Below are positions 1 through 11,064 of a stretch of 64,000 bases of DNA, piece by piece. Position numbers and translations under genes: made by a program. Each line of letters starts with the position of its first letter. Position 1 is the first letter of the stretch. The notes beneath the pieces were generated by a model. It saw only the letters and a program-made list of their open reading frames with translations, was not told the origin of the DNA and did no database searches. This DNA is from Dichetophora obliterata (lineage: Eukaryota; Arthropoda; Insecta; Diptera; Sciomyzidae), in NCBI GenBank assembly GCA_963920525.1, contig OY986436.1, forward strand, positions 94,743,342 to 94,807,341, written 5' to 3'.

Positions 1-235
1 AATAATAATAAATAACTGTTGCAAATAATTTATAATAATTTATAAAATAATTTATTCTTCTTCCAATACGATTTTAATAACAAGTGGTATTAATAATTTT
101 CCGTCATCGCGATGTGCTTACTTCGGTGTTCAAGATAAAATGAAATTTGATGAAAAATTTGATGAGTCTGAACACTTTTGTGGTCAAACGATTTGACAAA
201 TGATTTGATGAACGGTTTGAAATGTGAACAGCCCT
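1..235 (-). mobile_element. 531-bp MITE family, partial third copy
   Basis: Reverse-oriented half of the MITE found twice at 6102-7166. It ends in the same terminal sequence (..TGAACAGCCCT) and runs off the left edge of the window. The terminal repeats are made of many CGTCAAATC-like units. Confidence 0.85.
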
Positions 236-604
236 TTTAATGGGATTTGCGTGTATCTGATTATGCACAACATGGCAACGCATGGCAATACTCAGATAAA
301 AACAGAAATGCATCTCTGACTACAAAGATAAAAATACAAAATCTATTTAATCTAGATCAAGACCATTTTAATCATATTTTAATTAGTTTATTTTGACTAT
401 GCGACTATTTGTTGCATAATGAGTATACGCTGCTGCGCCATGCGAGGCTAATTGAACCATTAGTATCAATGGTCGTTAGACGTATTAACACTTTTCAAAA
501 TTTTCTCTCTTCTTCTACTTTTGGTTTTTTCTTCTATTTATTTCTTTAAAAACAAATCTATCTGGACCAACAAAAGCTTTAAGTGTATATAGTATTTATG
601 CAAG

Positions 605-993
605 ATATCGCTCGTTTTCTTCAATAACGTCATAATCCAAAAAACATAACAATCTACTTAATTAGGCAAAAAAGTTTATTCTATCATTATATTTATTATG
701 TGTTATTTTCGTGACTATTTCTGTAATATTCTCTAAGTGATATTACATTTTGCGATTACATGACCTTAATAAATTTTTATTTTACTTACATTATAAACGG
801 ATATACCTGAAATTATTTTTGCGATACCGTTGTGTGTAGATTCAACTATTTCATAACTTTTTGCATATATATGTTTTAACGATAATTTCAAAAATTAGAA
901 CGAATTTCCTTTATCTGTTTAAAACTTCAAATGTTTCGACCGAAAAATTAGTTTTTTTGGAATTATGACGTTATTGAAGAAAACGACCGATAT
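605..993. mobile_element. possible MITE with ~40-bp terminal inverted repeats
   Basis: The block at 605-648 (ATATCGCTCGTTTTCTTCAA...) returns inverted at about 950-993 with a few mismatches. The ends abut TA dinucleotides, which would suit a Tc1/mariner-type TA target site. No coding capacity between them. Confidence 0.5.
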
Positions 994-1029
994 ATTTAAT
1001 ATTTTTTTTTTAAATAATATGTATATACA

Positions 1030-1545
1030 TTTTAAATTTAATTAAATCGAAATCAATATGTAAATATGTTAATATGTAAATATCAAACATGTAAATATCA
1101 AACATGTAAATAATGTAAATACCAAGCATGTTAATAATACTATTTAATAATTTCATAGGTTAGCTAGGTTAGATAGGTTTGCAAATAAAATGTAAAAATG
1201 TAAATAATAATGTTACATAATTCCATAGGTTAGGTAATTTTAAGTTGTAAATATATATACGGATAGGTTAAGAGTTAGGATTAGTTAGGTTAAATAAAAT
1301 TACTTGGAAATGTTTGCCGCTCCTTAGTTTTTAAGTTAGTAGTTATTTTATATATTATTATATTATATAATAAGAGTAAATTTTAGTTTTAAGCATATTA
1401 CATTATGTAATAAGATCTCAATTTAGATTTAATTTATTATATTAAATAATAAGAGCACATATTAGTTTGTAAGTTCTTATATTATATAATAAGCCATGTA
1501 GTTCGTAAGTATTATATTAAATAATAAGCCAAATACTAATTTGTT
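1030..1545. repeat. AT-rich tandem and short direct repeats
   Basis: Short GTAAATATCAAACAT units (1060-1130), TAGGTTAG-like units (1155-1290) and about four units of roughly 55 bp built on TTATATTATATAATAAG (1340-1540). No gene. The rest of 236-2000 outside the candidate MITE is AT-rich single-copy-looking sequence. Confidence 0.6.
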
Positions 1546-1999
1546 TGGAAGTTTTAATTTTAGTAGTGGAAAAATAAGGTTTTCAGAGCAAATAGAAGTA
1601 GTAAGTATTTACCTCACAATATTTTAATTGCATTACTTAAAATATTTTTTTTCATTGCTTTAATTAATTTAAAATAGTTTTATATAATCTGATAAAACAA
1701 GCGACACATCAAATTAAAATAAATAAATTAATTTAGAATACATTCCTGCAAACCTATTTCAGAATTTTTTTTAAGACAATTACAAGTATTTTAGCATAAT
1801 TTAGAATTGTCCGATAATTTGAAGTTTCGCATGATTTATAAGATTATATAACAAAATCGCAAAAATCCAAATTAGAAAAAAATTTTTTTGAAACGTTGTG
1901 GAAATATTTTCTTCAGCTATTTCTTCAACTACAGATACAAAAAACTGTGCAGCTTTTTTGGCACAATATTTTCAATATGTTCGATATTGGTAAATTGAA

Positions 2000-2800
2000 A
2001 GAAAGCCGTTTTGTCTTTCAATGTACCAAATGATCGATTTAGAAAATATAGAATACTGAAATAAAATAAAATGAAAATATATTGATGAAAAAGAATTGGA
2101 ATTGCATCAAAAATGTAGCAAAAAATTCTGAAATAACATATTCATATAAAATAATTGTAATTGCATGAAAAACTTCCTTGCTAGAAATATAGCAAAAAAT
2201 GTAAATAAAAGTCAGCGAAAAAAAAAGTTGAGAATCAAAACAGAACATCAGAATATCTGCAAATTGGTAAATTCAAGGAAATGCTGCTTTGCTTCATTTC
2301 ATGTTTATTTCCTTAAATATACCAAATGATCACAGTTCTAATGGGAAGAAAAGGTCAAAATAAGAAAACTTGTTACCGCTCGCTTGGGCACACAGATCTT
2401 TCTTTTAAAATAAATGTAAACACAAGGCAACCAAAACAATGCAGACAATTTTTGGGCATATGCAGAATATTAGAATATCTGCAAATTCATAATGTCAATC
2501 AAATATGCAAAACAAATCCAATTCTAGTAGGAGCAAAAGGGCAAAAGCATTCCAAAAAGAACAAATATGTTCCCAGCTCGCTTGTGCACACAAATCTTCC
2601 TATTAGAATCTATCACAAAAATGTCAACAAAAGCCTTTGCTGCATTTCTTTTATGTTTCCTAACCTTAAAAATACCAAATGTTCGCAATGGTTATGGGAG
2701 AAAAAAAGGAAACTATTGCTGAAAGAATAAACATGTTGCCAGCTCGCTTGTGCTCACATAATTCTAAAAATACCTCTGCCCGAAAAAGTCGACAAAAACG
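2000..2800. repeat. three degenerate ~200-300-bp direct repeats
   Basis: ATACCAAATGATC-like boxes occur near 2025, 2321 and 2668, and CCAGCTCGCTTGTGCACACA-like boxes near 2375, 2574 and 2739. A 134-residue plus-strand frame (2326-2730) lies across the units and shows no protein-family features, so I treat it as chance. Confidence 0.5.
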
Positions 2801-3274
2801 TCGGCAGAACAACATTCACAGCACGCCGGCAGAACTAGGGATGTGCATCTGCCAGCAAAAGTCGACTTCGACTTTCTCAATTGTTGAAAATGTAAAAGTC
2901 GACTAATGGACTTTTTGGACCTTTAGAAGTCGACTTTTCAACTCTTTTCGACTTTTTTAAAATATTTTTGCACCGCTTTTGTAGGGCACTTAAGAAGCAA
3001 ATGATTCAATATGAAAAGTGTGTTTTATTGTTAAAAATAAACAAAAACATGGTACTTCAGTAAATAAATAAAATACAAAAAAACAAAAAATTTCGATTTC
3101 AATTCTTATATAGACAGTCAGACTTCTTATGAATAATTTTTTCCAGGTAATCGGAAAAGGGAGAATTAATTTTCAAGATAAAGTTTAAGAACATTTTGGA
3201 AATTTTTTATGCAAATTTCCTCATTAACCGTCGATATTTATGAAAGTAAAAAATTTGACGTTTCTATCTGCTAT

Positions 3275-3969
3275 ATTCCGCTATCTCCGCTAGCATCAAG
3301 TCCAAAAGTGTCTTGGCTTCGAAGAGAGTGCGCATCTACTGGGTCCCTAGCCACCATGGCATTGAGGGAAACGAGATGGCAGATGGTTCAGCAAAGGAAG
3401 GCGCTGGGCTGGAATCAGAACTCGCAGAACATGTACTTACTCCGCTACAAGAGTTGTACAAGAACCTCGAAAGAAGAGCCACACTAGCAGTAGATGGAGA
3501 GATACGACATCGTGCAAGATCTGCTGCAAGAAAATCATGTGCAATGCACAATGCGAAAAACGAACTCTGTTCATCTGCACGCCCGCGCAAAGATTGCAGG
3601 ACACTAGTGGGCATGCTCACTGGTCACTGCATGACGGCAGCCCACGCGAGGAAGCTTGGCATCAACACGGATGACAACTGCAGGAAGTGCAAGGAACCGG
3701 GCATAGTGGAGACCCTGGAGCACCTACTATGGACATACCCCGCCCTACTTGATCGAGACTAAAATGCCTGGGCTCATAGATATTCCCGTCACTAAAAGAT
3801 GTAGCCAGGGTGTCTCTGGAATCCCTCCTAAGGTTTGCAAACTCAACGCAAATCTTTAAAGACTTTTAAATAAACACAAAGGTTCCTTTTGTTCGCTACC
3901 GGTACCACTAAGGACCTGAGCTGGTCTATGTGAGCCTTCACGAAGGCATCCGGTTTAACCTAACCTAAC
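3275..3969 (+). mobile_element. 5'-truncated LINE of the RNase-H-bearing group
   Basis: A 695-bp 3' end of a non-LTR retrotransposon flanked by the 11-bp duplication CTATCTGCTAT (3264-3274 and 3970-3980). It holds the end of the RNase H domain, a 3' UTR of about 200 bp and a short tail of CCTAA units instead of poly(A). A C-terminal RNase H and a simple-repeat tail are typical of the I/LOA group. Confidence 0.88.
3277..3762 (+). pseudogene. LINE RNase H domain and zinc-knuckle fragment
   Basis: The frame opens at the truncation point and reads through to a TAA at 3760. It shows the RNase H end motif YWVPSHHGIEGNEMADGSA, then an Arg/Ala-rich linker and a degenerate Cys/His module (CRKCKEPGIVETLEHLL) in which the usual next Cys is Tyr. 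RNase H would remove RNA from the DNA hybrid during retrotransposition. The endonuclease and reverse transcriptase parts are missing, so the copy is dead on arrival. Confidence 0.85.
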
Positions 3970-4189
3970 CTATCTGCTATCTTAAAAATGAAAACTGCCT
4001 TTTCCCGATTCCCCAAAAAAAATTATTCATAATTGGGCTAAATATCAAGGCCTTACCGCCGAATTAACGTTAGTGTTATAAACCAAATTTTACAAGAGAA
4101 ACATTTTGCCATTTAAAAATTTATTTCGAAAAAGTAGCGCTTACGTTAATTCGGCGGTTAAGGCTCGATATATTTGTGCACAAATGAAT

Positions 4190-4632
4190 GCACAATTAAA
4201 GGAACCACATGTATTCACCAACTGAACGTAGAAAAACCAACATTTTAAGATGTTCTGGCGAAAGCATGTTTATCAATTGGTTCGCTATGAGACCAGCATG
4301 AGAACATAACCTTTCGGATGGCACCGAAGTTGCAACAATTGATAAATATTATTTTTCTACGGCACAAACAAAAGGAAATTCAGTTTTCATGCATTTCCTG
4401 ACATCAAGAGGATTTTTATTAAGTTTACGAACAACAGCTGGGCTAGCCAGATAAAGGCAATCTGAGTGGGCATCCCTTCAACTTCATCAGGTTTAGAGTC
4501 CATGTTTGTTTTAAACACCTCATCCAAAAAACATAATATGTCACTGTTATCGGATTCTTGATTATTAGATGTCGATGCCACTATCACAACATCTTCATTT
4601 GAAATTCTTGCTTGTCTCATCACGGCATTCAC
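4190..4632 (-). pseudogene. hAT transposase C-terminal remnant
   Basis: Minus-strand frames of the nested hAT element. Read downward from about 4470, the translation includes SPAVVRKLNKNP, then YLSIVATSVPSERL and NMLSPEHLKMLVFLRS, the classical hAT C-terminal dimerisation region. A stop precedes YLSIVA, and a frameshift separates the upstream acidic stretch (DVVIVASTSNNQESDNSD) from the SPAVV frame. No DDE residues can be identified, and the gene is not functional. Confidence 0.85.
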
Positions 4633-4951
4633 GAAATCACCTAAATGGAAGGAGCGAGAAGGTAATTTTGCAGTAATTATTTATGTACTGCTGCTTGCCA
4701 AGGTGAAAGGTTGCTTGAAAACACTTACGGACATTTTGAAATGCGTGCTTTTTGAACCTAGGATCTAGAAGTGTTAAAGAAGCGTATGGTTTTACACATT
4801 CAATATTGTAAATTTTTTTGTGATTTCAATGGCAAGCACTCGTTTTTAATTCTTGCCAATTTGACTTAAAGCAGAACATTCCTCTGTTTTCTATAATAAA
4901 AAATTAATCCATTTGAGCGTAGTTTGAATATTATGAATATATATTTGTATT

Positions 4952-5440
4952 AACAGCCCTATTCTGGCAAAGTAACAATTGTTACACAGTATTCTATGTA
5001 ATATTTCTATGTGTTTGTTGTAAAATAAATAAATTGGCCATTTCAGCCCTTGGAAGGACTTTGACCTAGCTTCTATTGATCAATTGTGTTGTGCGTGTTA
5101 TTAAATGTTTGATCATAAATGATCGAGAACTGGACCTACGTGTTAAATGCTGACTCCGAACGGCTTATGTTCTCAAGAAGCTCTACATGGCAATTTTTAC
5201 TCTCTGAGGTTTGCCATTGTCTGCAGAGAGGTGACGACCGAACAGAAAAATTAATTAAATTCAAAAAAAATTTCTGTCTGAGCTGGAATTGAACCCGGGC
5301 ACAACATGTGTTTGTTGTAATGTTTTTTTTTTTTCAAAACAAAATTTGAAGCCCAAAAATAATAAATTTTGATAAGAATTGTCACCTGCTTTTCAAATAG
5401 TGACAATTTCATTAAAACATTTTATTAAGCGTGTAACGTA
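4952..5440. repeat. palindromic repeat related to 33452-33677
   Basis: AGCCCTATTCTGGCAAA... to TCTATGTGTTTGTTGT, continuing after the SINE with AAAACAAAATTTGAAGC..., matches the repeat at 33.45 kb. The internal sequence is self-complementary. The SINE sits in it. Boundaries are approximate. Confidence 0.6.
5022..5305 (-). mobile_element. tRNA-derived SINE, copy 1 (5'-truncated)
   Basis: Same family as the copies at 30.1 and 57.5 kb. It is flanked by a 13-bp duplication ATGTGTTTGTTGT (5009-5021 and 5306-5318), as expected for LINE-mediated insertion. The minus-strand 5' end is cut at the B box (CGGGTTCAATTCC), so the A box is missing. The 3' end is a short (TTTA)n-type tail. Confidence 0.88.
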
Positions 5441-5851
5441 ATCAGATTATACACTATTGCTCTGTCACACTTCCAATTACAGTCTCTTTTGTTAATTTTG
5501 CCGACCACTATTTTGCATTTATCAAATCACGAGTTGTCAACGCAGCTTTATTTGTTGTTAAACAGTTATTTCGTTTATTAGTTTAAGGAAGACAGTTCTC
5601 AGATAAGCGTTAAGGTTTTTGATTCGCATAAAATGAAAAAAGTCGAAAGTAAAAGTCGAAAGTAAAAGTCGACTTTCGACTTTTTTCAATATCAGAAAGT
5701 CGATTGCCAAAAGTCGAAAATTATTAAGAAAAAGTCGACTTTCGACTTATTTCGACTTCGACTTGCACATCCCTAGGCAGAACCCAATCTTTGTAGTCTT
5801 GAAATATCTCTCGAGAGCGAACATTGAGTTTCTGCTCCTCTTGATATAATT

Positions 5852-6066
5852 CATGGCAGAATTAGAGAAGGTATATGCATTTCAGACTGCGCTCTCTTTC
5901 TCATAGCCAGAATTGTCAAACTCAAGCATTTTGCTATTCTTGCCTATTTTCGCTTTCTTATCGCATTCTCATCGTTTTCAGATTTTGTATGAGCTGTCAA
6001 CTTCGTTTTGACAGTTGCGGCAGTCTCCCTCTCCAAAATGCATATACCTTCTCTAATTCTGCCATG
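5852..6066. mobile_element. 215-bp hAT-type MITE, copy A
   Basis: Ends are CATGGCAGAATTAGAGAAGG and its inverse, with terminal repeats of about 30 bp. It is flanked by the 8-bp duplication ATATAATT (5844-5851 and 6067-6074). A second copy of exactly the same length is at 47763-47977. The 65-residue plus frame here is a by-product. Confidence 0.93.
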
Positions 6067-6101
6067 ATATAATTTATTCTCTTTGGATTCTGGCTTTCAT
6101 A

Positions 6102-7166
6102 AGGGCTGTTCACATTAGGGCTGTTCACATTTCAAACCGCTCATCAAATCATTTGTCAAATCGTTTGACCACAGAAGTGTTCTGACTCTTCAAATTTTTC
6201 GTCAAATTTCATTTTATCTTGAACACCGAAGTAAGCACATCGCGATGACGGAAAATTATTAATACCACTTGTTATTAAAATCGTATTGGAAGAAGATGAA
6301 ATTATTTTATAAATTATTATAAATTATTTGCAACAGTTATTTATAATATTTTTGCTATTATTTTCTTCCGCTCCCTCTTTTGCCACGATGTGCTCAGGTT
6401 GAAAACTTTTTTGAACTGACAAAATCGTACTACACAATTTGACGAGTGTTCACACTCGTCAAATCACTCGTCAAATCAGCAGAAAAATCAAAAAATTTTG
6501 ATTTTCATCAAACGATTTGACCAACGATTTGATGAGTGTTCACACTCGTCAAATCGCCATCAAATCCATACAAATTCTGTTGGTCAAATCATTTGTCAAA
6601 TCAGTTGATGATCGATTTGATGAGCGGTTTGAAATGTGAACAGCCCTATTTCAAACCGCTCATCAAATCATTTGTCAAATCGTTTGACCACAAAAGTGTT
6701 CAGACTCATCAAATTTTTCGTCAAATTTCATTTTATCTTGAACACCGAAGTAAGCACATCGCGATGACGGAACATTTTTAATACCACTTGTTATTAAAAT
6801 CGTATTGGAAGAAGATGAAATTATTTTATAAATTAATATAAATTATTTGCAACAGTTATTTATTATTTTTTTGCTATTATTTTCTTCCGCTCCCTCTTTT
6901 GCCACAATGTGCTCAGGTTGAAAACTTTTTTGAACTGACAAAATCGTACTACACAATTTGACGAGTGTTCACACTCGTCAAATCATTCGTCAAATCAGCA
7001 GAAAAATCAAAAAATTTTGATTTTCATCAAACGATTTGACCAACGATTTGATGAGTGTTCACACTCGTCAAATCGCCATCAAATCCATACAAATTCTGTT
7101 GGTCAAATCATTTGTCAAATCAGTAGATGATCGATTTGATGAGCGGTTTGAAATGTGAACAGCCCT
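6102..7166. mobile_element. 531-bp MITE interrupted by another copy of itself
   Basis: The outer copy starts with AGGGCTGTTCAC (6102-6113), is broken by the insertion at 6114-6650, resumes at TCAAACCGC and ends at 7166 with ..TGAACAGCCCT. Removing the insertion leaves exactly 531 bp. It is flanked by ATA on both sides (6099-6101 and 7167-7169). The 3-bp duplication points to a PIF/Harbinger-like mobiliser. Confidence 0.92.
6117..6647. mobile_element. 531-bp MITE, inner copy
   Basis: Full-length copy inserted 12 bp inside the terminal repeat of its sister, flanked by ATT on both sides (6114-6116 and 6648-6650). The two copies are nearly identical by eye, so both movements are recent relative to most repeats here. 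No protein is encoded; the 81-residue frame at 6536 spans the junction. Confidence 0.92.
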
Positions 7167-7399
7167 ATACAGTTTTGATTAATTTTTTTTGCAAATGTTT
7201 TGAAGAGAGTTGCCAGAATTTAGTTATAAGCATTAAGTATGTTTTGCAGGCTTGCCAGCCAGCTTTTCCCCACTTGAGATTGTGTTAGTCTATGTATACA
7301 AATATATAAAAGCGTTGGGACACTGCACGGATGTTTGACAATCACGCATGAACTACTGAACCGATTAACACGATATAGGTTTCAAACGATTAGTTAATC

Positions 7400-7860
7400 C
7401 AACTTTGACGTAATATGCTATGTTAGATTTGCCACGTCTACTTTTCATGCCCACTTTTGGCAAAAAATGCTATATTTCAGACAATTTTGGTCGTATGAGA
7501 CTAGAATTTGGTATTCTACGTTGTATGGTTACTTTCGCTTACTTCACTAAAAATGGGCATAACACACTTTAGTTAAGTCAACTTTTCGGGGGATAAGCTT
7601 GGAGTAAAGCAAAGCGCACTTGGTTTAAGCTCAATTGGGCTGAAATTCTGGCATTCTATTGTTTCGAATATGAGATGGTTTAAGTGAAAAAAATTTGCCA
7701 CACCCCCATTACCGCCCAGAATTAAACGAAAATGGTATATTTCGAACGGTTTTGGTCGTATTAGACTAAAATTTGATAATTTAGTTCATACGGCTACTTT
7801 CGGCAACTGTACTAAAAATGGCGAATATATAAATTTTTTTTCCGAACAGCATGAAAATTC
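7400..7860. repeat. two degenerate direct repeats of the CACCCCC family
   Basis: Two related ~280-bp units with ATTTTGGTCGTATTAGACTA and ACTAAAAATGGGC-like boxes, and a GCCACACCCCCATTACCGCC box between them. Related sequence recurs at 12.0, 30.0, 34.6-35.9, 39.1 and 54.9 kb. The flanking 7.17-7.4 and 7.86-8.69 kb hold only AT-rich sequence and simple runs (G9 near 8318). Confidence 0.6.
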
Positions 7861-8693
7861 GTATATCGCAGTAAGGTGGTCTGCGGCAGGACAACGTCTG
7901 CTGGGCAATACTATACATCAATAAGAATGCTGTATATATCAGAAAATTCTGATCGTCATGCATTGATGTTTCAAACGGAAACGTCTAGCATGTGTTTTGT
8001 TCGAAGGTCAATTTACACTTTTACAAATTCATGAAACGATCATAAAAAATTCATTGAATTGGGTCAGAACAAATTCTACTGTAACTGTAGCGTTAACTAT
8101 GAATATATAGATAAGGAAATAGATTAAAACATAGATTTATGTATATAACTTTGGAATAGTTTGAAATATTTGAAATATTTGAAATATTTTTCACAGAATT
8201 ATTTCTTAAGCTATATTTGAAAATGTTTTTCACATAAATTAGCTTTTAAGCTGTAACACACTCCATAAAATATAGCAACATTTTCAGCAAATTAGTTTTC
8301 ATCAAAAAATCATAGGGGGGGGGGGAGTTAGGTAGCCCATGATTTTTAATTATAGAAACTGTTTGTGTCAAAAGAGAACAATTTTAGCAGATAAATAATG
8401 TTATATGAAAGAATAAGGAAAATGAAAATTTTAAAAAAATTAAAAAAATATGTACAACAAAAGCAACTCTTGGCCTATTGTTTAGTATAAGTTGGATATT
8501 TTAGGGGTTTTTTTAAAACAATATAAAACATTGCATTGGTGAGGTAACGGTAAACCTTTTCTCATTTCCCAATTTACTTAATTGAATTTTCAAACAAAGA
8601 ATTGGATGAAAATCGATTTGGAAATGTTTGCTGGCTAAGTCAAAACACGAAATTTCAATCTTTTTTTTTCTCATTATGAGGCTTATGAGTTAC

Positions 8694-9204
8694 TGTCTGA
8701 CCAGAATCATGTCGTTGTCGTGTCGGTGAGAGAGAATCGCTAAGAGTTGGCCCAGAATTGTAGCGTTGGCTTTGTCGTTTTGCTTTTATTCAATCTGCCA
8801 TTGTTGATTTTCTTGAACTTGCTTCAGTGTTCTCATCGTACTCCGATTGAACTAATAATTACTCCACTTCCATTTATTACACTACTTTTTGCAATACTCT
8901 TCATATAAATTTACTGCATTTTCAACTGAAGGCTACTCCTATTATTATAAGAGCAAGTAGGAACACTGATTACTCGCTACATTGGTTGACAGATTCTTCA
9001 AATTTTGTTAAAATATGGCAACATTTTTAGAGAGAAGCTGAGAGAGCTATCAAATAAACGACAAAGTCAAAATAGAAATAGAAACATTTCTATCTTGGCG
9101 TTTTCGTTGTCGTATTCTGCCGCAATTTTCTCCCATAAGGTTTGCATTGTCTCTGCCAGCGCTCTGCCTGCCGACACGACAACGACATGATTCTGGTCAG
9201 ACAG
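8694..9204. mobile_element. 511-bp PIF/Harbinger-like MITE
   Basis: Terminal inverted repeats of about 34 bp start with CTGTCTGACCAGAATCATGT. It is flanked by TTA on both sides (8691-8693 and 9205-9207), matching the TWA target of PIF/Harbinger elements. Non-coding. Confidence 0.9.
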
Positions 9205-9950
9205 TTATACTGAGAAAATCTATAGTTTTGAGATATCGCAAGAATTTTAATGTTATAATAACAGGATTTCTTAAAACAAACCTAATATCCGTACAAAATA
9301 TTTCCGAAAAGATAAGAAAATTACCGTTAATTTTATTAATCAACGACTGTCCATACAAGAATGCATTGTTATGCATTGAGAAAGTCTATAGTTTTTGAGA
9401 TATCGCCAAAAGTTTGATGCCATTATAACGGGTTTTTTTTTTAAATTTAAGAAGATTTGTTGTTTGGCCGATGAACTACAATAATTTAAGAAGAATATAT
9501 TTTTTTCAGAATATATGTAAAAAATTACATTTTTGATTACAAATTTTAAAAATTTTTTACCCAAATTTTTTATAACGCTGTTATGCAGGACTTTTTCAAA
9601 AGTAAAAAAAAGAAAGCCAGGTAAATTTATATGTAATATGTTATATTATCATTTACCGTTAAAATAAGTTATTCAAATTAAAAAAAAGTAATTTCTTAAT
9701 ATATATACCATTTTTTCATAATTAAACAAAACAAACACAATGTTTTTTATATTTTGAATTTGTTTTAATACAACTAAATACTTTCATTTTAAGATTTAAA
9801 TTTTTACATGGTATTTAATATTTTTATCGCAGGCGAAGCAGCGGGTATTTGGTAGTAATATCATAAAGATGACATAATCTAGGTATATTTTGTGTGTGAC
9901 TTGGTTTTTTTGCCGTTTTGCCACATGATATTTATAGTGTTATATTATTG
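9205..9950. other. intergenic, no gene seen
   Basis: AT-rich, with two related ~150-bp segments that share ATAGTTTTGAGATATCGC (near 9220 and 9388). Nothing codes. Confidence 0.5.
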
Positions 9951-9953
9951 TAA

Positions 9954-10485
9954 TGCCGTGGTTATGCTAGCCAAACATGATTGCCGAACATTTTTTGTTG
10001 TTATTGTTTCACGTATAAAATGAAGAAATGAACTTTTTCTCATATTCATTCTCTCGTTCTCAGACCGAACATTTTGATTGCTGATTGAAACGCCAAACAT
10101 GCCGAACTTTCCAGTGTTGGCTGTAGTCATTTTGTATAATAGCATCAAAAAAGTAGGTAAAAGTATTAAAAAGTGAAGTTGATTGTGTTTTCAAGTAGCC
10201 CTTAACATAAACAGCTAGCTAGCATGTCAGATATATGCAAACCATTTTGTTTAAGATATTACAATAAAAATTCAGAGCAAGTAATATCAGTTCGTAAATT
10301 TTAATTCGTTAATTTTAAGTACAAAAATGCAAATTAGGGTTGTGCTTTTCTGTGTTTTGACATACTATTACATGTAATGCAACTGTGCCACCAATCATAG
10401 CATAACCACCAAACAAACATTTCAGCGAAGAGAACAAATTAACAAAAATGAACACCGAACATGTTTGGCTAGCATAACCACGGCA
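9954..10485. mobile_element. 532-bp PIF/Harbinger-like MITE, twin 1
   Basis: Ends TGCCGTGGTTATGCTAGCCA and inverse, flanked by TAA on both sides (9951-9953 and 10486-10488). Its twin begins 47 bp further on. The minus-strand frames in both twins are chance reading frames. Confidence 0.92.
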
Positions 10486-10532
10486 TAAGGGCGATTCCAT
10501 CACTTGAAGCTTAGCCGCGAATAATGTTGTAA

Positions 10533-11064
10533 TGCCGTGGTTATGCTAGCCAAACATGATTGCCGAACATTTTTTGTTGTTATTGTTTCGCGTATAAATT
10601 GAAGAAATGAACTTTTTCTGATATTCATTCTCTCGCTCTCGGACCGAACATTTTGATTGCTGATTGAAACGCCAAACATGCCGAACTTTCCAGTGTTGGC
10701 TGTAGTCATTTTGTATAATAGCATCAAAAAAGTAGGTAAAAGTATTAAAAAGTGAAGTTGATTGTGTCTTCAAGTAACCCTTAACATAAGCAGCTAGCTA
10801 GCATGTCAGATATATGCAAACCATTTTGTTTAAGATATTATAATAAAAATTCAGAGTAAGTAATATCAGTTCGTATATTTTAATTCGTTAATTTTAAGTA
10901 CAAAAATGCAAATTAGGGTTGTGCTTTTTTGTGTTTTGACATACTATTATATATAATGCAACTGTGCCACCAATCATAGCATAACCACCAAACAAACATT
11001 TCAGCGAAGAGAACAAATTAACAAAAATGAACACCGAACATGTTTGGCTAGCATAACCACGGCA
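10533..11064. mobile_element. 532-bp PIF/Harbinger-like MITE, twin 2
   Basis: Same length, orientation and ends as twin 1, with scattered substitutions only, and its own TAA flanks (10530-10532 and 11065-11067). A short unrelated spacer separates the twins. Confidence 0.92.

Larger units (their letters stand above)
2836..5775 (-). mobile_element. hAT-superfamily DNA transposon, decayed, with nested insertions
   Basis: The ends are inverted copies of TAGGGATGTGCA, followed by several subterminal AAGTCGACTTTCGACTTTT-type repeats at both ends (2859-2955 and 5638-5766). The element is flanked by an exact 8-bp duplication GGCAGAAC (2828-2835 and 5776-5783), the hAT hallmark. A minus-strand hAT transposase remnant lies inside. 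A LINE fragment (3275-3969) and a SINE (5022-5305) inserted later. Total 2.94 kb; about 1.9 kb without the two insertions. Confidence 0.92.

Noticed and set aside
1155..1290. TTAGGTTAG-like repeats as possible telomeric sequence
   Set aside because: Too few and too irregular, embedded in AT-rich repeats far from any chromosome-end feature.
2326..2906. 134- and 75-residue plus frames
   Set aside because: They cross degenerate direct repeats, show no family motif, and the second runs into the hAT terminal repeat.
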